NCBI RefSeq assembly: GCF_950295315.1
Contig: NC_080177.1
Span: 76,457,786-76,521,785, forward strand
From: Erinaceus europaeus
Taxonomy: Eukaryota; Chordata; Mammalia; Eulipotyphla; Erinaceidae
Direction: 5' to 3'
Length of the DNA: 64,000 nucleotides
Positions within the stretch are counted from its first letter, which is position 1. Each line of letters opens with the position of its first letter. This document shows, in pieces, positions 10,490 through 21,334 of this stretch. Under the pieces are notes generated by a model that was not told where the DNA came from, made no database searches, and worked only from the letters and a program-made list of their open reading frames with translations. The position numbers and the translations under genes were made by a program.

Positions 10490-10655
10490 AGGGAGTGGGA
10501 GATAGCTCATTCCTTGCCAAGCATGACACCCTGAGTTTGAGCCCTGGCACCACATGAGCACACCATGGGCCACACTGAGGATGCTCTGTTGCTGTGGTAT
10601 CTCTCCCTGTGTCTCTCTCTGTCTCTCCCTCTCTCTCTCTCTCATTCTCTCCCTA
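10490..10655 (+). repeat. SINE E
   Basis: GAGATAGCTCATTCCTTGCC head and GAGTTTGAGCCCTGGCACC, then (CT)-rich DNA. Confidence 0.5.
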
Positions 10656-10686
10656 AAGTAGATAATTTGTTAAGAGGCCCAGTCAC

Positions 10687-11279
10687 GAGTTTGGAGTATG
10701 GCACCAAAGTAAGAAAGCAGAAGTATACTAGAGTTTGCAGTGAGTACCTCCCTAATACTTCCTCTCCACTTTTCCAAGCTTTGGGTCCATGATTGCTCAA
10801 CAATTTGTTTGGCTTTGTATGTTAACTCTCTTTTCAGTCACCAGGTTCCAGGTGTCATCAGGATGCCGGCCAGACTTCCCTGGATTGAAGACACCACCAA
10901 TGTGTCCTGGAGCTCAGCTTCCCCAGAGACCCATCCTACTAGGGAAAGAGAGAGGCAGACTGGGAGTATGGACCGACCAATCAACGCCCATGTTCAGCGA
11001 GGAAGCAATTACAGAAGCCAGACCTTCTACCTTCTGCAACCCTCAATGACCCTGGGTCCATGCTCCCAGAGGGATAGAGAATGGGAAAGCTATGGGGGGG
11101 GGGGGGTGGGATATGGAGATTGGGCGGTGGGAATTGTGTGGAGTTGTACCCCTCCTACCCTATGGTTTTGTTAATTAATCCTTTCTTAAATAAAAAAAAA
11201 AATAAAATTAAAAAAAAAAAAGAAATGGAGAGAGGAGGGGGAGATAGAGAGGGGGAGAGAAAGAGCGACAAAAAAAAAA
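10687..11279 (+). mobile_element. L1 type 1 3' end with internal deletion and SINE-bearing tail
   Basis: The insert is bounded by AAGAGGCCCAGTCAC at 10672-10686 and 11280-11294. Compared with the copy at 52613-53927 it jumps from GCACCAAAGTAA straight to GAAAGCAGAAGTATACT, losing roughly 800 bp. After the normal end it carries A-rich DNA and a 48-bp reversed SINE A fragment (11221-11268) before the second duplication. Confidence 0.75.
11221..11268 (-). repeat. SINE A fragment in an L1 tail
   Basis: GAAATGGAGAGAGGAGGGGG is reversed SINE A body, between two A runs. Confidence 0.8.
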
Positions 11280-11294
11280 AAGAGGCCCAGTCAC

Positions 11295-11897
11295 TGGTCA
11301 CTCAGCAGTGGGATCACATGAGCATGAGATCCTGGGTTTGTTCCCAGGTGCCAAAAAAAGAGCTGTAAAGAGACATACTGATTTTTTATTTGAGCTTTAT
11401 ATCTGTGATTAATAGTAGGTTAGAAGATTGTAATATTACAGTGTGCAGTTACACAACTCACCCACCACCAGAGTTCTGAAGGGACACTCCTTCTGATGCA
11501 CGGATTTGACATGCACTCAGTTGTCTTACATTTGTGGAAACAATAAAACAGATATTTCAGAACATACAGCCACTCATGTGAAAAATAAAGTACATCTATT
11601 TGAAGGCAAACCTCAGTTGACCAACAGAAGACTGAAAGGTTAAAATGAGGCAGGAATAGCACGAAAGGATTGTTCCAGAGCTCTGAAAACGACTGAGGAA
11701 AGATTTCATGATTGTAGAAATTTTGACACCGTTTTTTTTTTAAAAAGCAATATTATCAAAACATTCTTGATACAAGTTCTTTTTTAATCTTTAAAGTAAT
11801 CTAGAAAGCAAAGCCTTGATTTTACTCACAAAATGGAGTAAGAAACAACAAGAAACCTGGAGGTGGGACGCAGGTTAAACCTCTCTGGCAGGATAAT
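11295..11897. other. Weak tRNA-like unit, then no recognised feature
   Basis: 11295-11370 resembles a SINE C or E remnant (GAGCATGAGATCCTGGG); the rest is unassigned. Confidence 0.4.
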
Positions 11898-11911
11898 CAT
11901 TTATATTTCTT

Positions 11912-11945
11912 TTTTTTTTTTTTTTTTTTATTATTTTTTACCCAC
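11912..11945 (-). mobile_element. 34-bp retroinsert, nearly all poly(A)
   Basis: CATTTATATTTCTT is duplicated at 11898-11911 and 11946-11959. Between the copies is a T run and TTATTTTTTACCCA; on the minus strand that is TGGGTAAAAAATAAT plus an A tail. Confidence 0.7.
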
Positions 11946-11959
11946 CATTTATATTTCTT

Positions 11960-12366
11960 AGTGGGTAGAAAGATGCAATTTAAAGGATACTTCTGAAGAC
12001 TAAGTACCACGATGAGAATTTAAATATGTGTGTGAGCATCTCTGAAGGAAGATAAAAGCAAAGAAAATGAGATCTATATTTCAAAACAACGGAAATGCAA
12101 AAAAATGGGAAAACTAAACATGAAACAAAATGACAGAGCAAATGTATTAAAGTCAAAGGGTTGCAAATGGAGTCCCAAGACGCTGTGTTTAAGACCTCCA
12201 CCTAATATAAAGTGCTCCATGAAGTAAAAGGAAAAGAAATATATGTGAAATACAAAGGCAAGCAAAAAGTAGAAATGAAAATATCAGGATTAAATCAGAA
12301 GGAATTTAAAACAAAAGTATTATCCGGAATAAAATAGAACTGTTGGATTGGCATACTGATAAATAC
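11960..12366. other. No recognised feature
   Basis: AT-rich intergenic DNA. Confidence 0.6.
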
Positions 12367-12745
12367 CGGGCGGAGTGTCCGGCAGTAGCGCAGCAGATTA
12401 AGCGCACGTGGTGCAAAGTGCAAGGACCGGAAGGATCCGGGTTGGAGATCCGGGTTGGAGATCCCGGTTCGAGCCCCGGCTCCCCACCTGCAAAGGAGTC
12501 CCTTCACAGGCGGTGAAGCAGGTCTGCAGATGTCTATCTTTTTCTCCCCCTCTCTGTCTTCCCCTCCTTTCTCAATTTCTCTCTGTTCTATAGCAGCAAT
12601 TACAACAATAATAATAATAACAACAGCGATAAACAAGGGCAACAAAAAGGGGAAAAATGGCCTCCAGGAGCAGTGGATTCATGGTGCAGGCACCAAGCCC
12701 CAGCAGTAACCTTGGGGGGCAATAAATAAATAAACAAACAAACAA
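12367..12745 (+). repeat. SINE A-long with repeated B-box region
   Basis: The stretch at 12434-12475 repeats a 14-bp unit (GGAGATCCGGGTTG) before the true GGTTCGAG. Confidence 0.9.
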
Positions 12746-12973
12746 AAAAGGGGGGAGTCAAACCTTTAAATGCTGATGCTAATAAAACATATACTGGGAA
12801 TATATTCTTGGAGGGGGATGTGTTCAGCAAGTCAACAGTAGTAAGAGTCTGACATAGTCTCTTGACAAATCAACTACATAGCATAATTAACATAATGGCT
12901 ATGTATATCAAACCTTGAATCCCAAACACCTAATACCATCTTCTAAAGACCTGAGAAAAAGAAATATATATAT

Positions 12974-13297
12974 TGTTGTATGCTTTACATTGGTTTGGTC
13001 TAGCTCTCCCCCTGCCAGGAAAATTGGTTTAGTCCTGCTAGTTTCGCAGCCGCTTGTCCCCGCCCCAAGGAACCCCGACAGAGTTCCAGAGTTGGAGAGT
13101 TCCAAGAGTTCTTGGCGCTGCCATGTGAGAAGGATGCAGGAGAGTTCTGTTTGGTGATTAGTTTGGTTTAGTTTATGAATCGTTGATCCTAAATAAAGAA
13201 ATACAGCTTCCCGGCCCAGCCGTATGTCTCTGGTCGTCTCTGTTACCCGCCCGTGAAGCTAGCCCGGCCTGCTGAAGCCAGCCTGTCGAAAACAACA
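12974..13297 (+). mobile_element. Solo LTR, class II (ERVK/IAP-like) endogenous retrovirus
   Basis: The element starts TGTTGT and ends ACAACA, is 324 bp long, and is flanked by ATATAT on both sides (12968-12973 and 13298-13303). An AATAAA at 13192-13197 is followed by a GC-rich R/U5-like segment with TCTCTGGTCGTCTCTG, similar in style to IAP and other betaretrovirus-like LTRs. A 6-bp duplication fits class II elements. No internal retroviral sequence is present, so this is the product of LTR-LTR recombination. Orientation is from the poly(A) signal. Confidence 0.8.
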
Positions 13298-13388
13298 ATA
13301 TATCACTACGATCAACTTAGAAATAAGCAAAATGAGAACACTATAACTAGATATGGTATCACCAAGGAGGAACCCAAAGAAAACCATC

Positions 13389-13667
13389 CAGCAGGGAGTT
13401 GGGAGTTAAGCGCGCGTGACACAAAGCGCAAGGACCGGCGTGAGGATCGCAGTTCCAGCCCGGGCTCCCCACCTGCAGGGGGTTCTCTTCACAAGCAGTG
13501 AAGCAGGTCTGCAGGTGTCTGTCTTTCTCTCCCCTTCTCTGTCTTCTCCTCCTCTCTCCATTTCTCTCTGTCCTACCCAAGAATGACATTATCAACAATA
13601 ATAATAACTACAACAACAATAAAAACAAGGGCAACAAAAAGGAAAATAAATAAATATTTTAAAAAAG
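13389..13667 (+). repeat. SINE A, head shortened
   Basis: Duplication AAAGAAAACCATC (13376-13388, 13668-13680); the GGTAGCGCAGCGG part is missing from its head. Confidence 0.92.
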
Positions 13668-13729
13668 AAAGAAAACCATCGAGCAATAACCCTAGTGGCC
13701 AAAAAAAAAAAAAAAAAAAAAACACCATG

Positions 13730-14040
13730 AAGGGGACCAGGAAAGTGGCTCTCTTAGTACAGAGGAAGCTCACCTATGTGCTAGAACCAGGGCTCAAGTC
13801 TCTTTCACCACATTCCAACACCTGCACAGAAGAAGCTTCAAGAGCAGTGGAGAACCACCATAGTGTCTCTGTATCTCTTCTTAATTTTTCTTTCTGTATC
13901 TCTTCTCACTAACTCTCTTTCCCTCTCTGTCTCTCTCCCTCTCGCCAAGAAATAAAAAATAAAATAAAATAAAGGCTGCTAGGAAAGGAAGCATCATGCC
14001 AATTCAGGACCCTAGCAATAACCCTGGATGATAAATAAAT
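13730..14040 (+). repeat. SINE B-long, old
   Basis: GGCTCAAGTCTCTTTCACC and an end with AGCAATAACCCTGGATG; strongly diverged. Confidence 0.5.
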
Positions 14041-14222
14041 ATGCAGTGTTTGTTTTTCTGTGGCTGTCTGTTTTCACTTAGCATAATGTACCCCCCACCC
14101 CATCCAGGTTGTCACAACTGGCAGGCTTTCTTTTGCTTCTGAGACTGAAGGCTATTCCTTCCTGCATGTGGATGTGGGCACATATGCATGTGTGTTGGTT
14201 TTTCCTGTGATCCAGAGAGCAG
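14040..14222 (-). mobile_element. Old L1 3' region fragment
   Basis: TTTTCACTTAGCATAATGT and the following bases are the reverse complement of the common L1 stretch ACATTATGCTAAGTGAAA. Confidence 0.6.
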
Positions 14223-14229
14223 GCAATTT

Positions 14230-14446
14230 TTTTTCTTTTTAATTATGTTTGTTTATTTATTGGCTAGAGACAGCCAAAATCGAGAGGGAAGGAGGTGATA
14301 GGGAGAGAGACAGAGAGATACCTGCAGCCCTGCTTCACCACATTCAAAGCTTTCCCCCTGCAGGTGGTGACTGGGGGCTTGAACCTGGGTCCTTGTGCAT
14401 TGTAACATGTGCGCTCAACCAGGTGTGATACCACTGTCTAGCCCCC
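14230..14446 (-). repeat. SINE B
   Basis: TTATTTATTGGCTAGAGACA to CCACTGTCTAGCCCCC. Confidence 0.85.
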
Positions 14447-14754
14447 AGATAATTCTTAATCGAACTTTTACAAATCAAAATGTTTAGGAAAAGCAAAAAT
14501 AAATTTAAAAAAATATCAGTACCCACGATTCATATGGACATATTTAGAAGTATCCTCAGTGACCTTCCCCCCCCCACCGACCTCCAGATCAAAGCAAGTG
14601 CGGCATCAGAGGCACCGGGCACCTATCTGGAAAAAGCAGCTTGAGAGGCATCTTAGCAGCCCCGCTCCGCCCTGGGTTCCAGCAGCAGCTCCGGTGGCGA
14701 GAGACACAGGCTGGACAGTGTTTTGCTCTCTTTCATCTGAAAACAGAAAATCTT
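14447..14754. other. No recognised feature
   Basis: A GC-richer stretch (14570-14750); a short open frame there has no features I recognise. Confidence 0.5.
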
Positions 14755-14905
14755 CTTCAGAGGGCCGGACACACCTTGACCATGTTCGAGGGTCCGGATT
14801 CAAGCCCCAGGATACTACCAGGAGCAGCTGCCCGAGGGGAAGCCGGCATGGTTGTGTCTCTCCCTCTCCCTTTCTCTCCTCCGGTCTCTGATACTGAAAG
14901 GGAGG
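14755..14905 (+). repeat. SINE B-like, old
   Basis: GGATTCAAGCCCCAGGATAC followed by CT-rich DNA. Confidence 0.45.
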
Positions 14906-14983
14906 GGGGGAAAGGTGGGAACAGGGGAATACAGAGGTGCAAAAAGACCTGGAGGCGATATAAATAAATAAATAAACAAACAG

Positions 14984-15330
14984 GGGGTCGGGCGGTGGTG
15001 CAGTGGGTTAAGCACACTTGGCACCAAGCACAAGGACCGGCGTAAGGATCCCGGTTCGAACCCCGGGCTCCCCACCTGCAGGGGAGTCGCTTCACAGGCG
15101 GTGAAGCAGGTCTGCAGGTGTCTGTCTTTCTCTCCCGCTCTCTGTCTTCTCCTCCTCTCTCCATTTCTCTCTGTCTTATCTAACAACAGCAACAACAGCA
15201 GCTATAACAACAGCAGCAACCATAGCAACAAAATGGAGAAAAAGGCCTCTAGGACCAGTGGATTCATAGTGCAGGCACCGAGTCCCAGCAAAAACCCTGA
15301 AGGCAAAAAATAAAAAATAAAAAAACCCAA
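14984..15330 (+). repeat. SINE A-long
   Basis: GGGTCGGGCGGTGGTGCAG to CCCTGAAGGCAAAAAA. Confidence 0.92.
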
Positions 15331-15509
15331 AAGTAAATTAAATTAAATAAACAAGAGTCTTCTCAGATTGGGAGCTGAGGGGAGAGGAAGAAGAAGAGGA
15401 CAGGTGACAGCCCACTCCCAGTGCTCTGAGTGTGGGGCAGTCAGCGGGGCCAGGGTGAGCAGGTGTGCGAGTCTGGGCTGCAAGGGGGGGCGAGTGGGCT
15501 CTCCAGCCA

Positions 15510-15745
15510 CAGGGGGCTGGTGGCGGCACACCCAGCTGAGCTCACACAAGTTGCCACACGCAAGGACCCTGCCTGGTTCAAGCCCCCAGTCCCCACCTGT
15601 GGAGGGGAAGCTTCCCAAGCAAGGAAGCAGTTCTGCAGGTATCTCTCCCTCTTGTTCTCACCCCTTTTCTGTCCCTCTCAATTTCTCTGTCCTATCAAAT
15701 AACAACAAGAATAAATAAATAAACAAACAAACAAACAAATAAATG
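15510..15745 (+). repeat. SINE B
   Basis: GGGGGCTGGTGGCGGCACAC, GGTTCAAGCCCCCAGTCCC; AAAC-rich tail. Confidence 0.85.
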
Positions 15746-15845
15746 CAGGGGTGTGTAGAGGGGGCGGTGAGAGAAACAGTTCAGAAGTGACAGGAATGAC
15801 ACGGAGGGAAAACCTGATAGCTAGAGACCCAAAGGAATAAATAAC

Positions 15846-16092
15846 CTGGGAGTCAGGCGGAAGCACAGCGGGTTAGTGCAGGTGGCGCAAAGCGTAATGA
15901 TCGGCCTAAGGATCCCGGTTCAAGCCCCGGGCTCCCCACCTGCAGGGGAGTCACTTCACAGGTGGTCTTCCCCTCCTCTCTCCAGCTCTCTCTGTCCTAT
16001 CCAACAACAACGACATCAATAACAACAACAATAATAACCACAACAAGACTACAACAACAAGGGCAACAAATGGGGGAAAAGAAAGAAAGAAA
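15846..16092 (+). repeat. SINE A with internal deletion
   Basis: After TCACTTCACAGGTGGT it jumps to CTTCCCCTCCTCTCTCC, losing about 50 bp. Confidence 0.9.
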
Positions 16093-16117
16093 TACTCTTC
16101 CAGCCAGAAAACAACAG

Positions 16118-16405
16118 TGATGGGGCCAGGCGGCGGAGTCCCAGGCTAAGCGCACATAGCACTAAGCACAAGGGCCTGCACGAGGACCCGGGTTCGAGAC
16201 ACCGTTCTTACCTGCGGGGCGGGGGGACGCCTCACAAGCGGTGAAGCAGGTCTGCAGGTGTCTCTCCCTCTCTGTCTCCCCCTCCTCTCTCGGATTCTCT
16301 GCCCCATCCAATAAAATGGGAAAAAAGACGGCCGTCGGGAGCAGTGGATTTGCACCCAGGCCCTGCGATAACCCTGCGGGGAAAATAAAACATTAAAAAT
16401 AAACA
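16118..16405 (+). repeat. SINE B-long
   Basis: GGGGCCAGGCGGCGGAG, GGGTTCGAGACACCG, and a compact long 3' block. Confidence 0.8.
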
Positions 16406-16406
16406 G

Positions 16407-16565
16407 TGGGGTGGGGTAGATAGCATAATGGTTATGCAAAGATACTCTCTCGTGTCTGAGACTCCAAAGTCCCAGGTTCAAAACCCGCCCCCACGCACCA
16501 CCATAAACCGGATTATTATTATTATTATTATATTATTAACAAGCCAGAGCTGAGCAGTGCTCTGG

Positions 16566-16596
<31 letters not shown>

Positions 16597-16605
16597 GAGA
16601 GAGAA
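16407..16605 (+). repeat. SINE D with (ATT)n and poly(A)
   Basis: TAGATAGCATAATGGTTATG to CAGAGCTGAGCAGTGCTCTG, with (ATT)n at 16512-16538 and a long A run. Confidence 0.88.
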
Positions 16606-17402
16606 TCAGTGGTGATCAAATGACCTTTCCTGAGCTCAGGAATATTTTAAATATTCCAAACACCAAGGAGTTTTGATGACCCAGAAGAAAAAGGGCATGA
16701 ATTCTGGAACAAGCTCTCCGGACTGACATGTCAAGTCTACCACAGGGAGATAAATAGTCCAGAATAAATCACTGAACCACTTTGCCTTAGTTTCCTCAAG
16801 GACAACAGAATGGAAGATTTCAGGAGATTTTTGAGTTGTGATATAGAACTCAAGTCATACTTTCAAATTTGGTAACCTGTCCACAAATTACTTACCTTTG
16901 GAGTTCAGTTATTTTGGATAGATGCAGGAATTAGATCATAAAATGCAAGCACTAAAACACAAGTGTTGGTCGAAATCACAAAGAATGAGAAAAATCTCAG
17001 AATTTAAAATGCAGAACGGTATTGAGTTTCTGCTTATGTGGTCCTTACTGCCCCCAAGCGGTGAAAAAGTGTTAGTGCCTTCAAGTTAGATTTACCTATT
17101 TCTTGAAAGTTAATTTGTCCTTTGCATATTTCTATTCTGTTTTTCTGAAATGTCTTCCTTGTTATTTTTATTATTTCATTCTCTATTTTGCTTCTTTAGT
17201 CATTCTTCTTTGTTCACTAAAATCTAAATGATAAAAAAATATCAAAGTGAATTAAAAGTTCACACAATTCAAAAGCCATTTCAGCAATTCTACAGAAAAG
17301 TGAAAATAACACAGAGAAATGCATTGATAGCTCTCTCAACAGAAATAAATGGTATGGAAAATATCGCTTTACAGTGTTTTCATAATCCTAGGATTTTACA
17401 GT
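16606..17402. other. No recognised feature
   Basis: About 800 bp of unique AT-rich DNA. Confidence 0.6.
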
Positions 17403-17417
17403 AAAGAAAAGTAATCA

Positions 17418-17567
17418 GTGGTCCAGGAGGTGGCGCAGTAGATAAAGCACTGGACTCTCAAGCATGAGGTCTTGTGTTCAATCCCTGGCAGCACATGTAC
17501 CAGAGTGATATCTGGTTCTTTCTCTCTCCTCCTATCTTTCTCATGAATAAATAACTAAAATATTTAA

Positions 17568-17591
<24 letters not shown>
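17418..17591 (+). repeat. SINE C
   Basis: Duplication AAAGAAAAGTAATCA at 17403-17417 and 17592-17606. Confidence 0.93.
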
Positions 17592-17600
<9 letters not shown>

Positions 17601-17636
17601 TAATCAAAAACAAAATTGTATTGGCTGGGCATATGA

Positions 17637-18115
17637 ATCAACCTGCCAATGTCCATGTCCAGTAGAGAAGCAATTACAGAAGCCAGACCTTCCACCTTCT
17701 GCACCCATAAAGAATTTTGGTTCCGGAGAACAGCAGTAGCGCAGCGGGTTAAGTGGTGAAGCAGGTCTGCAGGTGTCTTTCTCTCCCCTTCTCTGTCTTC
17801 CCCTCCTCTCTCCATTTCTCTCTGTCCTAACGACGACGACGACATCAATGGCAACAATAACAATAATGACAACAATAAGGGCAACAAAATGAGGGGAAAA
17901 AATGGCCTCCAGGAGCAGTGGATTCGTAGTGCAGGCACCAAGGCCCAGAGATAACCCTGGAGGTAAAAAAAAGAAGAGTTTTGGGCTATACTCCCAGAGG
18001 GATAAAGAGTAGGGAAGCTTCCAATGGAGGGGATGGGACACAGAACTCTGGTGGTGGGAACTGTGTGGAATTATACCTGTTATCTTACAGTCTTGTTAAT
18101 CATTAATAAATATTT
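17637..18115 (+). mobile_element. L1 type 1 3' end, split by a SINE A-long
   Basis: CCAGACCTTCCACCTTCTGC lies left of the SINE at 17723-17977 and GGTGGTGGGAACTGTGTGG lies right of it. Confidence 0.75.
17723..17977 (+). repeat. SINE A-long with internal deletion
   Basis: GCGCAGCGGGTTAAG joins directly to TGGTGAAGCAGG, losing the B box. Confidence 0.88.
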
Positions 18116-18598
18116 TAATTGTATTATCAAGTGCGTTAGAACACAGGAGTCTAGTATAAAAGCAAATATACTCTAATATATGGGTCACCTAACAAAATCT
18201 TTCAATGGTTATTTGAAAAGAAATTAAAATTTTCATTCTGCAAAGGATAAATTATTAAATATTTTGTGCTTTCTTCCCTTCAGATTGGTAAGTTAGGTCT
18301 ATTTCTAACTTTCTAGAGTCATCAGCAACCAGTATTTTTAGCACAAATCACTGCTCTATAAATCATTTTTATCTCTAGTCTATCAGCATTTAGGTAACCT
18401 AGATACTATTTTATTGCATATGAAACTATTGAATGATAATATCTCTGAGCTATTTTTTAGCTGCAGCCAGCAAGAAATGTTTACTGATGTTGCACACGGG
18501 GGGCTAGCATTGCATAAATGATTGTCCATTTCTAGCCCAGACTCCAAGCAAAAGAACATTCTTATTACCGAAACCTTCAATAAGAACAAAATCAAACA
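18116..18598. other. No recognised feature
   Basis: Unique AT-rich DNA. Confidence 0.6.
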
Positions 18599-18599
18599 G

Positions 18600-18710
18600 G
18601 GTCTGGGCAGAGAGTATAATGGCTATGCGAATGACTTTCATACCTGAGGCTCTAAACTCCCAGGTTCAATCCCTAGTACTAGTAACACCATAAGTGAGCT
18701 GTGCTCTAGT
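18600..18710 (+). repeat. SINE D
   Basis: GAGAGTATAATGGCTATGCG and CCCAGGTTCAATCCC. Confidence 0.75.
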
Positions 18711-18815
18711 AAAAAGAGAGAGGGGGAGAGAGGGATAGAGGGAGAGAGGGAGAGAGAGAGAGAAGAAGAGAGAGAGAGAGAAAGGAAGTAAGGAAGAAAA
18801 AGGAAGGAAAGTGAA
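18711..18815 (+). repeat. GA-rich tract
   Basis: Irregular (GA)n/(GGGA)n after the SINE D tail. Confidence 0.85.
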
Positions 18816-18875
18816 GAGATGGCCTTGTCCAGCATATTGGAGGCAAGCATAGACTGGCACTAGAGTTAATTGCCA

Positions 18876-19190
18876 GGGGTTGGGCAGTAGTGCAACGGGT
18901 TCAGTGCAAACTGCGCAAAGTGCAAGGACGGTAAGAATCCCGGTTCGAGCCCCCAGCTCCCCACCTGCAGGGGGGTTGCTTCACAGGCGGTGAAGCAGAT
19001 CTGCAGGTGTCTTTCTCTTCCCCTCCTCTATAGATTTCTCTCTGTCCTATCCAACAACAACAACAGCTATAACAACAATAACCACAAGGGCAACAAAATG
19101 GGAAAAAATAGCCTCCAGGAGCAGTGGATTCGTAGTGCAGGTACCAAGCCCCAGCGATAACCCTGGAGGCAAAAACAAAACAAACAAAAA
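18876..19190 (+). repeat. SINE A-long
   Basis: GGTTGGGCAGTAGTGCAACG to CCCTGGAGGCAAAAAC. Confidence 0.9.
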
Positions 19191-19231
19191 AAAAAACGAC
19201 GAATTAATTGACAAAGACTGGGGAGACTGTG

Positions 19232-19452
19232 AGTTTTTTTGTTTTTTTTTTTTTTTCTGTGTTCTGTTGTTTTTGTTTTGTTTTGTTGAGAGGCAGAGAA
19301 CATGGAGAGGGAAGGGGAAGAAAGAGAAACAGAGAGAGAGAGAGGTGCAGCACTGCTTCACCACTTAGGAAGTTTCTCCCCGCTGTGTGGGGGCCCACGG
19401 CTTGAACATTATAATATGTGCAGTCTACCACATACAACACCGCCCAGACCCA
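19232..19452 (-). repeat. SINE B
   Basis: Reversed: GCACTGCTTCACCACTTAGG to CACCGCCCAGACCC. Confidence 0.75.
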
Positions 19453-19839
19453 AAAATTTGGTTCCTAGGGTTTTGCTCTGAACAGTTTGTAAGCAAACCA
19501 TCTATGCAGGAATGAAGGCCTAAAGTAAGAACTGTATGTCAGGGAGCAAACTCTGTGGAGTAGAATTGAGATGTGCGACTCAGACCAGAAGAAACTCCTA
19601 CTTCTGGGCACAGAATACACTAGTGTACAGAACTGTTCCCAAAATATAATGATTTAAGAAAAGTATGGGTTTCCCCCACTTTACAAGAGGATAGTGTTCC
19701 TGTCAAATATTGGGTTGTTGGAAGGTTGTGAGACATTTTTATTTTTGCATAGAAAAATGTCATGACTTTTCTGACAACCCAAGGTTTTGTGAGCTGAAAT
19801 GGCATGAAACAAAGAGGCAATAGCCATTAATTGGAGGTT
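19453..19839. other. No recognised feature
   Basis: Unassigned intergenic DNA. Confidence 0.6.
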
Positions 19840-20045
19840 TTTTCAATATATTTATTTGTGATATTTTAAATAAGAGGGAAAGACAGAAAATACAGAGAGA
19901 GACCACAGCACTGCTCAGCTCTGGCTTATGGTCATGTTGGGAGTTGAACCTGGGACTTCAGAGCCTCAAGCAGGACAGGTTTGTGTGTGTGTGTGTTTGT
20001 TTGTTTGTTTGTTTTTGCATAATCATTGTGCTACCTCCCCCCACC
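19840..20045 (-). repeat. SINE D
   Basis: Reversed: GCACTGCTCAGCTCTGGCTT to ATTGTGCTACCTCCC, with a TG/TTTG tract inside. Confidence 0.8.
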
Positions 20046-20137
20046 CAATAACCACTTATTTGTATAGAGACACTTTTTATCATTCTCAAACCCCCCAAAA
20101 AAATACCAGATCAAAATAAACACTACATAGACTTAAA

Positions 20138-20340
20138 TGGGCAGCCACGCAAGGGTGCGCCTGGCTGAGCACTCATATTACCATGTGCAAGGACCTGGGT
20201 TCAAGCCCCCAGCACCCAGCTGCACGGGGGAAACTTCGAAAATGGTGAAGCAGGAGCCTGCCTCCCTCTTTTCATCTGCCGCTCTTAATTTTTTCTGTCT
20301 CTACCAAAAAAATAAATACAAATCTTTTTAAAAGATTAAA
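20138..20340 (+). repeat. SINE B
   Basis: GGGTGCGCCTGGCTGAGCAC and GGGTTCAAGCCCCCAGC. Confidence 0.8.
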
Positions 20341-20399
20341 ATGGCACTAACACAAAGAAAGCAGGAATTATGTGATACACAGACTTTAAATAGTAGTTC

Positions 20400-20905
20400 C
20401 CCAATCTGCCAATGCCCATGTCCAGTGGAGAAGCAAATTTAGAAGCCAGACCTCCCACCTTCCCAGAAAGAATTTTGGTCCATACTCCCAGAGGGATAAA
20501 GAACTGGGAAGCTTCCAGTGGAGGGGATGGGGTCTGAAACTCTGGAGGTGGGAACTGTATGGAACGGCACCCCTCTTTTTTTATATTTATTTATTTTCCC
20601 TTTTGTTACCCTTGCTGTTATTGTTGTAGTAGTTATTATTGATGTCGTCATTGTTAGATAGAACAGAGAGAAATGGAGAGAGGAAGGGAAGACAGAGAGG
20701 GAGAGAGAAAGACAGACACCTGCAGACCTGCTTCACTGCCTGTGAAGCGACTCCCCTGCAGGTGGGGAGCCGGGGGTTCGAACTGGGATCCTTAGGCCGG
20801 TCCCTGCACTTTGCACCAAGTGCACTTAACCCGCTGTGCTACAGCCCGACTCCCCAATTGCACCCCTCTTATCCCACAATCTTGTCAATCACTAAGTCAC
20901 TAAAA
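20400..20905 (+). mobile_element. L1 type 1 3' end, split by a reversed SINE A
   Basis: The L1 end is interrupted at 20578-20859; GCACCCCTCTT is duplicated at 20567-20577 and 20860-20870. Confidence 0.75.
20578..20859 (-). repeat. SINE A in L1
   Basis: Reversed; GCACCCCTCTT duplicated on both sides. Confidence 0.92.
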
Positions 20906-21111
20906 AAAAGGCGTTCCCATGAAAAGAACTCGAGGCCGCCCCTCTCGGTGCTCATGGCTCACTGTCTCTAAGGGCAAATACAAAAGACGATTTCACTCTC
21001 CATCTTTTGTCAAGAAAGTGAAAATCTGCATATTTCACTCAGCCAAAAAACGAGTACTCATGTAGTTCTCTCAAAAAAAAAAAAAGAAAACAGCATAAGG
21101 AGGGTTTTGAA

Positions 21112-21240
21112 AACGCAGTGCGGAATAGCTCACTGGGTAAAGTCCCAGTGACACACTAAGTGTCACAGTACCCGGGACAGCTCTGTCGCTGCCATGCAGT
21201 TTCTCTCTCCCCGCTCCCCACCCCCTCTCTCTAAATGAAA
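21112..21240 (+). repeat. SINE E
   Basis: GGAATAGCTCACTGGGTAAA, then CT-rich. Confidence 0.5.
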
Positions 21241-21334
21241 AATTCACCCGGAAGTGGTAAAAATCACACATGGGCAAAACCCTAGCTCACAAAAAGAAAG
21301 ACAGCAGTGGACACCTGTCTCCCTGTGAGAAGAG

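Noticed and set aside
10740..11174. 144-codon frame with good composition, also at 28338 and 53510
   Set aside because: All three are the same stretch of L1 type 1 3' UTR, with frames disagreeing between copies.
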